Assembly: GCA_963989385.1 (NCBI GenBank)
Contig: OZ022498.1
Coordinates: 105,013,298-105,077,297, forward strand
Reading direction: 5' to 3'
DNA from: Ctena decussata
Lineage: Eukaryota; Mollusca; Bivalvia; Lucinida; Lucinidae
DNA: 64,000 bases
The notes under the pieces were generated by a model that was not told where the DNA came from, did no database searches, and saw only the letters and a program-made list of their open reading frames with translations. The position numbers and the translations under genes are program-made. Of this stretch, positions 22,810 to 33,880 are shown piece after piece; position 1 is the stretch's first letter, and the number at the start of each line of letters is the position of its first letter.

Positions 22810-24020
22810 CATTTATGATCATAGCATTAAGCTATGCAGTAGCGCGATTCCTCCTCGGCGTGTTACAATGTGTGATTTCCGACTTTTGATTTGCTGAAGA
22901 GCATCAGACAATGCTTTCACTGCATCCTCTCTTAAGTCACCAGCTAATTTTCAGCCGCCCTTGTCGAAAGTTTAACTGCTCACATCTGTCACATTCCAGT
23001 GAGAACTTTTTTTCAGTGGAAGAGTCACTCAATGACTAGTGTAAACAATGATTTGCACAGCAGTCAGATTCACAGACATGACGCTTAAAGTCAATCTTCA
23101 CATATAACTAAGAACTTGCAGCATTGTCTTGTGACAGATGTCCAGTATCTCTCAATGAGATAACTAGTTCCTCCAACAGGTCAGACCTGTCAATTCCAGA
23201 TGCAGTTTTATTGTCTAGTTCTCTTAGATTTGTTCTCTTTGAAGCAGCACAAGCGTTTTTTCTGAACAGGGATGTGCTACCCAATGGTTCAAAATCTGTT
23301 TGATGACAATTAGACACAGACATATCAACTATTTTCAAATTACAAATAGTCCGAACAAGATCTGGAATTTCTAGCTTTTGTCCACCGTCCAAGATTAATT
23401 CACGGACCCCATAGGACACTGTCTGTATAAAACTTGGATCAAAGAAAAAGTAAGGGCATGTTGAAGTTTCATTGCGTCCATTCTTCTGCGAGACTGCTTC
23501 TGTTCGGAAGGGAAAGTTAAGCTATAAATATTCATGGAGGAATGCCTTGCTGCGTCAATACGGTATAACGTTATCTCTGAAGTTCAATTTAATAGATGCT
23601 TTTTTAGGCTCTTCATAGTATTTTAGTATATCATTTATTATTACAGTATCTGAATTTTCCTTCTCCTCGTTGTGTTTTTTTTTACCGAAAACTAACTCCC
23701 TGAGTTGATCTGTGCTATAAGATTCAAAACTGAATCAGTACTTTCACTGGCCTTCTTTTTGTAATAATAAAGTGAAGAACTTGAATCTCCAATGTTAGTT
23801 CTTAGCTGAGATATCAAGGGACATATTTCCTTTGCTCATACAGTTTATAACAAAATTGGTTTCAGCCAGGGATGTGTCCATTTCTTCCTCACTCCTGTTT
23901 GATATTTGGGAGAGAAGAAGGTTCTCTGATGCGTGGTTGACTGTTTCAGTGGATGAAACAGTATGCTGAAATGAGGTAAAATAAGCATGAGACATCCAAG
24001 CATTTCTAAACATTTGTCTG
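22810..24020 (-). pseudogene. Decayed copy of a second multicopy animal ORF family
   Basis: Read downwards on the minus strand: an Asp/Ser-rich segment, then NDILKYYEEPKKASIKLNF (about 23600), a frame at 23108-23419 starting YGVRELILDGGQKLEIPDLV with LRELDNKTASGIDRSDLLEE, then VKIDFKRHVCES and LECDRCEQL (about 23000-23090). It ends with AGDLREDAVKALSDAL and SRKSHIVTRRGG (about 22830-22930). The order (GVRxLxLDxG, PLSxxTLY-like, ASG, FKxH, CDxC, SRKSHI) fits a repeated uncharacterised ORF I recall from bivalves and cnidarians. The function is unknown. At least three frameshifts and several stops show it is dead. Confidence 0.6.
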
Positions 24021-24021
24021 T

Positions 24022-24072
24022 GAATCTTTTTTCCACCAACTACATTGTTGGTTTTGTCGTGTCGCGGCTCAA
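24022..24072. mobile_element. Solo end of MITE-1
   Basis: The words cattgttggttttgtcgtgt and cgcggctc match the right end of the 52693-52928 copy exactly. No second arm is present; it sits at the 5' edge of the decayed ORF. Confidence 0.8.
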
Positions 24073-24965
24073 TTTTCACTGTTGTCATTGAAAGTATTCA
24101 TTCTGTTGATCAAGGTCGTATTCCAAAGTGAAAGTTAAATGAAGCAAATTAGAAACAGTTTTATTCATTGAGTGACCAGTCTATGAACATATTAAATTTT
24201 AACAATCCTACAGATGTGGTCGCTGATTTAACTTCTTAACTCATGGACATATTTGGTCCTTATGAAATACATTATCAGATACTGAAACATCGGCCGGAAA
24301 TTTATTTTTGAGTCTTTTAACATATTCAGTAATATGTAGACAACTGGTGTATTACCTGTAAGTTTTGGCAGAAATAAAAATAGAAATTTGTTTAAGCCGG
24401 TGCTATGGGTATGACCAGAGTGGCACATTGTATTGCTGGTCATGAACAGGCTCTATTAAACCGAGTCTGCTATTTCAGTTTCTTTGGTGTATATCTCGCC
24501 TACAAAAGATCTAACTATATATTCAGAAATGTTTTACTGAAGACATGAAATTACGCCTAAGTTAAGGCTGAAAGGAGTTTCCTTTACATTATGCAATATT
24601 TCTGTTGTGTTATTAGCTACTGGCACTATGTGGAACTATTGGGCTCAATTTAATTTCATGAATGGCTGCTTCAAATTTCATGCAAATTCGACCAGTATTA
24701 ATAGAAATATCAAAGTCTTACCTGAATCATCATACGATTTCTATAAATATCCCACGGACACATGCATTAAAATCACGTGCTGCGACGTAGTTTTGTCGTC
24801 ATGTTTCGCTTCTTTAAGAATCGTCAAATATCGACCCTCGAAATATAGAAAAACATTTTGAAACTCATACACCATCATGTGGATCAAGAAAAAAAGTATT
24901 TTATGTGAGTTAAATACAAAAAAAAAAAAAAGCTGAGTCCAATCCTCATAATCTGAAAGGTTTTT
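24073..24965. other. Intergenic, no gene recognised
   Basis: AT-rich, with short open frames on both strands and no recognisable motif. A poly-A run lies at about 24919-24931. Confidence 0.45.
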
Positions 24966-26776
24966 TAGCTCACCTGAGCACGAAGTGCTCAAGGTGAGGT
25001 ATTGTGATCGGTCTTTGTCCGTCGTCCGTCGTCCGTCGTCCGTTGTCCGGCGTCAACTTTTGCTTTAAACAACTTCTTCTCCAAAACTGCTGTACGGATT
25101 TCGAAATAATTTCACAGAAATGTTCCTTGGGTGACTCTCTACCAAAATTGCTCAAATGGTTCCGCTCCGCTGAACAATATGGCCGCCAGAGCTAAAAATA
25201 GAAAAACCTTTAAACGACTTCTCCTCCAAAACTGCTGGGCCGATTTTGAAATAATTTCACAGAAATGTTCCTTAGGAGACCCTCTACCAAAATTGCTCAA
25301 ACAATTCCGCTCCGCTGAACAATATGGCCGCCAGAGCTAAAAATAGAAAAACCTTTAAACGACTTCTTCTCCAAAACTGCTGTGTAGATTTTAAAATAAT
25401 TTCACAGAAATGTTCCTTAGGAGATCCTCTACCAAAATTGCTCAAACGGTTCCGCTCCGCTGAACAATATGGCCGCCAGAGCTAAAAATAGAAAAACTTT
25501 TAAACGACTTCTCCTCCAAAACTGCTTGGCCGATTTTAAAATAATTTCACAGAAATGTTCCTTAGGAGATCCTCTACCAAAATTGCTCAAACGGTTCCGC
25601 TCCGCTGAACAATATGGCCGCCAGAGCTAAAAATAGAAAAACTTTTAAACCACTTCTCCTCCAAAACTGCTGGGCCGATTTTGAAATAATTTCACAGAAA
25701 TGTTCCTTAGGAGACCCTCTACCAAAATTGCTCAAACGGTTCCGCTCCACCGAACAATATGGCCACCAGAGCTAAAAATAGAAAAAAGCTTTAAACATTA
25801 TCGTCTCTGAAGCCAATGGCTGGATTTCAAAATAATTTCACAGAAATGTTTTACTCATGGCCCTGAACAAAAGTTGCTAAAACGGTTTCACTCCGCTGAA
25901 CAAAATGGCCGCCAGAGCTAAAAATAGAAATAAATCTTAGAATGACACAGAGGGCACAGTTATGATCCCATCATCATGAAACTTTGTCAGAATGTTTATC
26001 GAAATGAAATCTATACCATCTTTGAAACTGGGTCATGTGGGGTCAAAAACTAGGTCACTGGGTCAAATCTTAGGAAAACCTTGTGCACACACTAGAGGGC
26101 ACAGTTATGATCTAATCTTCATGAAACTTTGTCAGAATGTTTATTTATATAAAATCTAGGCCAGATTTGAATCTGAGTCTTGTGGGGTCAAAAACTAGGT
26201 CACTAGGTCAAATCGTAGAAAAACCTTGTGTACACTCTAGAGGGCACAGTTATGATCCAATCTACGTGAAACATTGTCAGAATGTTTATTTTCATAAAAT
26301 CTATACCACATTTGAAACTGGGCCATGTCAGGTCAAAAACTAGGTCACCAGGTCAGTTCTTAGAAAAACAGTGTGAACGCTTTAGAGGACACAGTTTTGT
26401 TCTAATCTTCATGAGACTTTGTCAGAATGTTTGTCTCCAACAAATCTGGACCAAGGGTGCAACTTGGTAATGTTGGGTCAAAAAGTAGGTCACTAGGTTA
26501 AACCTTAGAAAAACATTGTGTACACTGTAGAGGCACAGTTTTGATAACTTTGTCAGAATGTTCATATCCAAGAAATCTAGACCAGGTTTGAAACTGGGTC
26601 ATGTGGGGTCAAAATCTAGGTCATTAGGTTAAATCTTATAAAAACCTTAGGTACACAATAAATGGTTATTTTCCATTTAATCTTTGTGAAACCCTGTCGG
26701 TCATATGGATGTCTCTGAGGTAAAGTTCACAGGATACTCAGGTGAGCGATCCAGGGCCATCATGGCCCTCTTGTTT
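24966..26776 (+). mobile_element. HINE/pearl-like element A with two 145 bp arrays
   Basis: The 5' end is tttagctcacctgagc with the local inverted repeat gagcacgaagtgctc. It is followed by aaggtgag and a (GTCGTCC)n block at 25018-25050. Array 1 (25066-25935) has six units; the word taaacgactt (with variants) starts at 25066, 25211, 25356, 25501, 25646 and 25792. Array 2 (25950-26675) is unrelated in sequence but has the same 145 bp spacing (26096, 26241, 26386, about 26531). The 3' end has caggtgagcgatc, the inverse of the 5' terminus, then the hairpin gggccatcatggccc and ctcttgttt. Asymmetric terminal repeats plus a 3' hairpin are the hallmarks of Helentron-derived HINEs. Confidence 0.8.
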
Positions 26777-26914
26777 ACGATCTTCATTCGCGCTATACAT
26801 ACTCTTACCACATATACGGATGCTTCAAAAGATGGTGAGAAAGCGGGTTGCGCATGTACATCACAGAACAGCTGCAGTCCCTTACGTACTCCTAATGGCT
26901 TTTCTGCTTTTTTA
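26777..26914 (+). pseudogene. RNase-H LINE (I/Nimb group), fragment 1
   Basis: Encodes TTYTDASKDGEKAGCACTS, the first strand of a retrotransposon RNase H domain (YTDxSKDG with its catalytic Asp), followed by LRTPNGFSAF. The reading stops where a HINE-like element begins. The 5' part of the LINE was not found to the left of element A, so the LINE is truncated or element A lies at its edge. Confidence 0.7.
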
Positions 26915-27412
26915 GCTCACCTGTCAATGTGAGCTTATAGTATAGCCATGGTCCATAGTCCGTCGTCTGTCGTCCGCCGTCCGTCGTCGTCCACACCTTC
27001 AAACACCAATATCTCCTAAACCAGCAGGCCAATCTTGATCAAATTTTATGTGTAGCATTGTTGGGGTGGGGGATTGATTGCGTTAGGTTTAAGGGCAGAT
27101 TGGGTTGGAACTCTGGTTGCCATGGAAACATATAGCTCCCATAGACTTATAATGGGAAAAACTTCAAAAATCTTCTTCTCTGAAACCATGAGGCCCAGAG
27201 CTTACATATTTAGTACGTACCAATGTCTAGTGGTCCCCTACATAAATCCTGCCAACCATGCCCTTGGGGCCCAAATTGGCCACGCCCCGGGGGTCATTAG
27301 CTCCCATAGACTTACAATGGCAAAATCTTTAAAAATCTTCTTCTCTGAAACCATGAGGCCCAGAGCTTACATATTTAGTATGTACCAATGTCTAGTGGTC
27401 CCCTACATAAAT

Positions 27413-27780
27413 AATGATAAAAGTTTAGATCCTTTAAGAGCAAAGAAAACATTCATAAGTAAGAAGTTGGGCCATACCGCGGTTTCGGCTATTCAAGCCT
27501 CATCAGTGACCCTTTAAATCTGGCACAAGGAGCCAGAGGAAAAAAACAGTAAATTTGCAGTTTTAACATGGCAGTCGTCTCAAAGACTGATATAAGTCGA
27601 AAAATACCAAAATATTTCAAATTTGTTTAGAAAATGAATCTAAACGTATGATCATTTCTGACTTCTCAGAATATATCCCATGATCTCAAAGGACCAAAAG
27701 GAAAATATAATCTGCACTATAGATGAGTGCGGGGAGACTTTTTACGGCCGCCACACGGCACAACATCCAGCTGCAGTGAT
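27413..27780 (-). mobile_element. Hammerhead-bearing short element, copy 2
   Basis: This insertion interrupts the tandem units of element B between cctacataaat and gaaaccatgag. On the minus strand it runs from a GC-rich start (tgtgccgtgtggcggcc) through aaagtctccccg, gtgcagattatattttcc, tttgagatcatgggatat and cagtctttgag to the ribozyme. It ends near tttgctcttaaaggatc. It shares this order with 20151-20492. Length is about 368 bp, with no open frame. Confidence 0.7.
27469..27512 (-). ncRNA. Type I hammerhead ribozyme
   Basis: On the minus strand: stem I GGGTCA pairs fully with TGGCCC (one U-G wobble). The core CTGATGA is followed by stem II GGCT/AGCC with loop TGAAT, GAAA, and a self-complementary stem III ACCGCGGT. 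The cleavage triplet is GUA, with cleavage expected between 27475 and 27474. As stem III is a palindrome with almost no loop, cleavage may need a dimer, as described for other short-stem-III hammerheads. Confidence 0.85.
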
Positions 27781-28154
27781 AGAAACCATGAGACCCAGAG
27801 CTTACATATTTAGTATGTACCAACGTCTAGTGGTCCCCTACATAAATCCCGGCAACCATGCCCCTGGGGCCCAAATTGGCCACGCCCAGCTCCAATCGAC
27901 TTACAAGGGGAAAATCTTAAAAAAAATCTTCTTCTCTGAAACCATAAGGCCAAGAGCATTTGTATTTAGTATGTTGCAGTGTATAGTGGTCCTCTACATA
28001 AATCCTGCCAATCAAGCCACTGGGGTCCAAACTTGCCACACCCCATGGGGTCATCGAAACCATATAGAATTGCAGCCTGTTTATTAGCTTACCTAAGCTG
28101 GAAGCTTACATTTTATAACTAAGGTGAGCGGTCGTTGCCCTTGGGGTACTTGTC

Positions 28155-28463
28155 TTCAGAAGCAAAAGCTATGGATTTAGCATCAGATTTGGTTGACAAC
28201 TGGTGTTTCCATACAAGTTCTTTTCAGATTTGAAAGCCATAGCTGTCATTTTTGCAAAGAAATCCACAAATTAAAAAAATATTGGAAAAACATTTTGAAA
28301 ATTCAAATACTAAAGACTTGGTATTTTGTTGGCTCCCAAGTTATGTTGGCATAATTGGCAGTGAAACTGCTAGAAAAGCAAAGAATCTCTGAAGAGAGAC
28401 ACGTTTGTGTTTGAAATTCTTTTTATTTTATATTTATAATTTTTAACATTGCATTGACAAGTA
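28155..28463 (+). pseudogene. RNase-H LINE (I/Nimb group), fragment 2
   Basis: Resumes with SSEAKAMDLASDLVDNWC, the RNase H helix carrying the second acidic residue. After a stop and some decay comes LVFCWLPSYVGIIGSETARK, which matches the conserved (V/C)W(V/L)PSHxGIxGNExAD block with the usual His replaced by Tyr and Asn by Ser. The fragment ends at the left TIR of the mariner element. Confidence 0.75.
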
Positions 28464-29632
28464 CAGGTGCGTTACAAAATTTTTATACATGGGTAAATAT
28501 TTCATAATTTTTTTACATACCCCAAATTACTTTATTTGCTTGCCATGTGTATGCAGATCATGGTACATGACAATTACTTTGGCATATGCTTTAGAGATAT
28601 CCGCAGATGCAATAAACTTACTTTTCACGTTCCTGTCTATAGACAATGGCATTGTTTATCATATCACAAATGTGGTATTACTTTGAATATATATTAAGTA
28701 CATGATCAAGAGTTTTTGCCGTAATGTTTTGCTATTTAAGCAGATTGCAGAACCGAAATTATGTCAGATATGTTGCAACTTGTGTAAATAAACAAAAGCA
28801 TAAGACTTCGTTCTCATTTACTTACAGTTCAAAGACTTTGCAACGTTATAAAGATATAGCTGCTTTGAGTTTCACGAAGCTTTCAAATACTGTACGAAGA
28901 CAAAAGTGTTATTATATACACTCTGTGCTTTCCTGATCATTACATTTTCGAAATATCAAACTATATTACGAGCACTTGTTCTCACACAACAGGGTTAAGC
29001 ACCTTTTTGCAGCAGAATGGCTAGTAAAGGATGTCCTCTGAATGTAAGCAACATTAAAACATTTTAGTCAATGGCTGTCAATTTGAAATTCCGGATTTTG
29101 TTTAAGCGATTTCAAAATTGAGGTTTGAAAAGTATTCAAATTGGGTATTGCTTACAAAATAACGCACCTTGCCATATTCTATATATCTGATGCCAGAGTA
29201 TTGCACTTCTCAACTGACCGTTAAACTCGCCAGTTCTAAGCAATCTGTATGGAATATTGCGAAGCGGCGCATGGGGCTATTGCCAAATAGGAAAGAGGAT
29301 CTTTGGAAGAATTTCCATGAAATATGGTACAGCATAGCAATGGATGAATTAAAGGCCCTATATTCGACCATGCTTGCTGGAATCAAGGCTGTTACTACTG
29401 CAAAGGGTGGTGTAACTGGGTACTAAATGCAATGGTGCTATACCGATGACCGCGGTTCAACTTTATAAATGATTTACATGCAGTGACAATATTATGAATT
29501 CGCATGAATATAGTATAAAATATTGTAAAAAATATCATGTTTTCAATATTTGAATCGTCTCTAGATTATGATACCCGTTTGTAAAAAAATATGAAAAATT
29601 TACCCATGTATAAAAATTTTGTAATGCACCTG
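28464..29632. mobile_element. Tc1/mariner-type transposon relic, 1169 bp
   Basis: The left end (caggtgcgttacaaaatttt) and right end form an inverted repeat of about 55 bp with only a few mismatches. The TA dinucleotides at 28462-28463 and 29633-29634 are the expected target duplication. The well-preserved TIRs contrast with a degraded interior. It is inserted in the RNase-H LINE. Confidence 0.9.
29169..29426 (+). pseudogene. Tc1/mariner transposase C-terminal relic
   Basis: The end reads VWNIAKRRMGLLPNRKEDLW, then LYSTMLAGIKAVTTAKGGVT and GY, followed by a stop. This corresponds to the NxxENxW-KRR and the closing AxxxAKGGxTxY of Tc1-like transposases. Just upstream, SPVLSN appears to replace the SPDLNP block that carries the third catalytic Asp, so it cannot be active. 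No intact N-terminal part is readable. Confidence 0.75.
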
Positions 29633-29997
29633 TACATGTATATGTTTTCAAACTGGCAAACATCTTGGGACGCAGCTGTGTACAACAAAGTGCTATTAAA
29701 CCGATTATTAGAAATGACGGTTTTGTCTTTCGAAGGTTGAGGCGAGATCAGGGTTTTCTTTCCCGTTTATGTATTGGCCATACCAGACTTACACATTTGT
29801 ATTTACTACATTATGGAGAACAACTTCTTTGCATAGGTTGCAATCAGTTCATAACAGTAAACATATTTGTATTGACAGTTGAATTTTCACAAACTAGAAA
29901 CTTCTATTTCAAAGTTAATGATATGACAATTATTTCGAAATATACCGGTTCCTGTTCAAGGTATTTTATCGTTTTTAAAAGCTATAGACCTTACTAA
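29633..29997 (+). pseudogene. RNase-H LINE (I/Nimb group), fragment 3
   Basis: Begins with NWQTSWDAAVYNK, then IKPII and RLCIGHTRLTHLYLL followed by CIGCNQFITV. This is the tail after RNase H in I/Nimb-type LINEs (RLRIGHTRLTHxYLL, CxxC, LTVxHIL). It continues the frame broken by the mariner element. The stop at 29995 ends it; the HIL/Cys part is damaged (VNIFVLTVEFSQTR). Confidence 0.75.
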
Positions 29998-29999
29998 CA

Positions 30000-32900
30000 A
30001 AATATAACCATTTTATTTGTTGACCATTTGTAGTACCTATGTTAACCGATATGCATGAATTTAAAAATGTTGGTGTACTTTCAGTACATTATGTATTTTA
30101 AGTAGCCAATCAGTATAATCTTAAACACACAAATTGTACAGTGGGTTGACGCGTCGTTCAATTTTATCATCATCATCACTATTTTCTCGGGATAGGTCTT
30201 TGGTTTGGCGGGGGTTGGCGGGGTTGGCGGTCTATAGCTGGCCGCTTATACATGTTATATCTCGGTTCTCACCACTATATAGTCGCCTGCAGTGGCAAGA
30301 ACGGATAGGAGCCGACAAAGACATAAACAGCCATGTTAAACTAATCTCTTCATTTGTATCATCCCAGCCCGACGATGTGACACCTGTATCGATAACGCGT
30401 ATGTCTCCTTACCTGTTGAAATCTATGACTCAGTTTGTATAGAAATTAATGTCAAAACAATTTTTGACAACGTAAATCATTTCTTTAACATAATGTGCCA
30501 AAATTTATCCTGATATGACCATATAGCTCAATTTACGCTCTTTAAGTTGATATAATTTTCATCAAAATAAGTATGTGCCTTCATTCTTCCAGGTGAACTG
30601 GAAAATAAGCTCACCGCCTCCTACTTAGCATATATAAAAATTTTACAAAACGCGTGTTTTTGGACTTTGGCATTAAAAACTTATTTTACTGTATCTAGTT
30701 TATTTTTTTCCCTGATATTTTCTTAAAATTTGCATTGCATACTTTTCACAGATATAAAAAATTCCGAAATAAGTTATCGCTAACATTCTTCCCTATTAAC
30801 TTTAAAATACGTTCCACGCGCCTTCCGACTGCCGAATTCTTAGGCGTAAAATTTCTAAGTCCAAACTGATGTCGCACTCTACATCGGGCCAGACAGAGTA
30901 TGCGAAATATTATTTGTTGTCAATGCGAAACTGCTTTTATTGTCAATCCGGCGGTACAAGAAAGACAGAAAATGTTAAGAAATGCAAAAAAAAAAAAAAA
31001 AAAAAGTAGATGATTATAAAAATAAATAAATAAAAATTATAAATAAGATAATGAATACAAAATAAAGAAACAAAACTGCCGTATCTTAAATGTGTAATAT
31101 TACATCTTACTTCTCTAGAGAAACAGATATATTAATGACTAGATTATAATTTTTTTCTTTCTTTCTTAACAGGTTGCTAAGCAGTTGTTTCGATAATGAT
31201 CGTTTAATACCAATTAAACACTTTTGTAAGTTAATTGTCATTTAATGGCTTTATTCTCAACGTAACTGGCCAACTGTGAAAGATACACTAAGAAGTTTAC
31301 TCATTTAAGGTCAGTTCGTATTTCAATCATCTATCACAGAATATTAAACGGAATTTAATATTTTAAACTCTGGACTTATTTTCCAATCGCTATGACAAAG
31401 TCGAACTCGGGCCATGTAAATAACTACTCGTACATTACAACATTCGCTCACCGGGGACTCAGATCAGCCATTGCAGTCTAGTCAGAGTATTCTCGGTTCG
31501 CATGGACAGTATGCGATTCCTGGATAAAGATGAAAACTCTGATCTTTATTAACAGTATGACGGCTGATCTGAGTGTATACAAAAAACGATAACCCTGGTC
31601 AGTCTACACAGAAGTGACGACTACATTAAGTTCACATGAAAAGTCTGCGATCGTTGAAATTTGAAAAGCAGGAATGAAGACCCTGATCAGTTTTCACAAA
31701 TTAACGACTGATTTGGATATGAAGTGTTCTCATAAATTTATGCCAGCAGTGAGTATTCAAATCAGCCTGCACACCCAAACAGCAAAACCGAAGACTTTGA
31801 TCAGTCATCAAAGTAGAATATCTACTGTTCACATAAAAGTTGTCAACAGTGATTTTTTAACTCAGCCTGCACCGCTGAAAAGCGAATGTGAATACCCTGA
31901 ATAGTCTAAGAAGGTGTTACGACTGATTTGATCTGATAGTGGAATATTGCCGGGGGTCTGAAATGTTAAGGTGACCAGACCAATACCAAGAGGTGTCATA
32001 ACTGATAAGGATCACTGATTATACAATATACACTGTGAAAAGTGTCAAATTTTCATATTCCCTTGCATAATTTCTACTGATTTCTAACTGCATTCACTTT
32101 TGAATGAAAACAAAAATATTTAAAATGTAAGCATTGTGAAAAAAGTGAATAAATAGAACAAATAAATAAAATAAAAAAATCTTGACTCTCTTTGAATAAA
32201 TTTCTATAAAAATCATTTCTGTTGGAAAACAATAACATGGTTTTAGATTATGAAGCGCATACTATAATGCTCAAATAGGCCTGCGTGTCTGCGCAAACGT
32301 ATCATAGTCTTTTCAATGCAGTGGGTTTAGATTTCCTAGGGTACATAAATTCTTTTTGAGAAGAAAGAAAAAAATCTAAAGGAAACCCCACCAGAAATGC
32401 GAAGTTGCGTATGCTGATCTGCGTCTTCAGTGTTTACACATGTCGTAACTTAGATTTTCATGCGACAGTGATCATTATCATAAGCTTAAACCACAGGTGC
32501 CGTATGTACACATTTGATTTTCGGGTAAGTGAATGAGTGAGATATATGGGTTTTACCGCACACCAGCACAAAAATGCTATTTCGCACCGAAAGCGTTTTA
32601 AAGAATACGTTTAATATGCCTAAGGTCTGAAACGATTTTCGAATGCACAGTTATAATTATTTATTACGTCAGCTTACGTTGTCATGTCATAATTGTAGTT
32701 CGGCAATATATTAAAAAAATTACAAAAATGTACCTTTTTTTGTTGTTGTCTACCATTTATCAATTTATTCAGTGAGTTCGATGAAGACTGAAAAACTGAG
32801 GCGATAAATCAAAAATAGATACAAAAAAAAAAAAAAGAAAAGAAAAGAAAGAAAGAAAACAATTTCAAATGATGGACTAGCCGTTAGTACATTATGTTTT

Positions 32901-33690
32901 TTCTTGTTTATCAGTTAATCAACATGAATCCAAGTTCTGGGATAGCTTCAGCAACTTTACTGGTTGTCAGTTATTCCCCGGTATTTGGGGTATAATATAA
33001 ATGATAATAAAAGTAATAATAAGGAGCACTAGAATCTGGAGATAATATACTAAAAATTGACATCAGAGGTGCTATACATTGAAAATCATAAGTTCATTTC
33101 TTTTTTTTTTCTTCTCCTTCTTCTTCTTCTTTTTCATCTTCTTCTTCTTGTTATTATTATTACTATAATCATCATTATATACTACCGCACATAATTTTAA
33201 AAGCATAACTACTGTAAACAATAATTCAATCATACTATTTCATAGAAATAAGAAAAATTAAATAAATTAATTTTTAAAAAAATGTGAATAAATAAAAGGT
33301 GCGAGAAAAAACGGGGGAGGGGGCTGATGTTAATGAAGTTGAATGGAGCTTTTCAGAACTGATCAATTTTACTGTTGCTTCAATATCCGATATTGGGTAG
33401 ATTATCTTGATCTACCTGTCCAGTCAGCGCCGTCGCGGTCCCCTAATCTAAGGGATACAACTGCACTTACCCTATTGACAGGTGTCTTTACCTGTACGAC
33501 TTACAGGTAACTTCCCTTGCATATAGTATGAAATAGTGTGGTTTGGTTAACAATCGCTTACGAATGTCACGTTAGGTTTAGGATGGACAACAATGCTAAC
33601 CTTCCCAGGTGAGGAATTTTTACTTACATAAATAAACAGTTTTATTTAATGTTTTTATCATGGTTTGAAATTATTGTATTTGTTCCTTTT
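30000..33690. other. AT-rich interval, no gene or repeat family recognised
   Basis: A 102-codon frame at 30134-30442 and a 76-codon frame at 31674-31904 are open but unrecognised. Between 31440 and 31960 the words gatcagcc, ctgatcag and gactgattt recur irregularly, like the cores of the MITE hairpins but without full arms. A poly-A run lies at about 30985-31005 and a (CTT)n/(TTA)n tract at 33105-33165. Confidence 0.5.
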
Positions 33691-33697
33691 GGGGGTA

Positions 33698-33880
33698 GTC
33701 GGGTGGTGCGATGGTGCTGCGTGTAACTTCCAGTGCCGGGTTTGGATAATAGTAGGGCAAGAGCCTACTGTACTTGCAGTAGGCGCGGGTGGGGGTTATT
33801 TGGACATTTTTTCTCGTTTATCATTTCTAAACTGAAATACTGTCTCAAAGGGCCGTTAAACCCAAAACAATCAATCAATT
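33698..33880 (+). mobile_element. SINE-like element, family A (copy 4, internally deleted)
   Basis: gggtggtgcgatggtgctgc, cttccagtgccggg, gcagtaggcgcgggtggggg, then gtctcaaagggccgttaaac with a (CAAT)n tail. Compared with 14932-15175, the ctctgggagacgg section is deleted. Confidence 0.85.

Larger units (their letters stand above)
26915..28154 (+). mobile_element. HINE/pearl-like element B inside the LINE
   Basis: Starts ttagctcacctgtcaatg with a gtccgtcgtctgtcgtccgc block. It continues with about 170 bp units containing accatgaggcccagagctta, tgtctagtggtcccctacat and caaattggccacgcc. It ends with aaggtgagcggtcgttgccc and acttgt. The LINE RNase H frame breaks off on its left and resumes on its right. 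A hammerhead-bearing element is nested at 27413-27780. Confidence 0.75.

Noticed and set aside
23795..24088. Protein starting EPRHDKTNN
   Set aside because: The first residues are the translation of the MITE-1 terminus; only the later part may belong to the decayed ORF.
25066..26675. CRISPR-like array
   Set aside because: Units are contiguous 145 bp tandem monomers without unique spacers, in a eukaryotic element.
25004..27517. Repeated frames such as LLQNCxxDFEIISQKCSLGD and MRPRAYIFSMYQCLVVPYIN
   Set aside because: These are translations of tandem monomers in HINE-like elements. A unit length of 145 bp is not a multiple of three, so the frame is not maintained.
30134..30442. 102-codon plus-strand gene
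   Set aside because: No recognisable motif, no splice context, and it lies just beyond a LINE 3' end.
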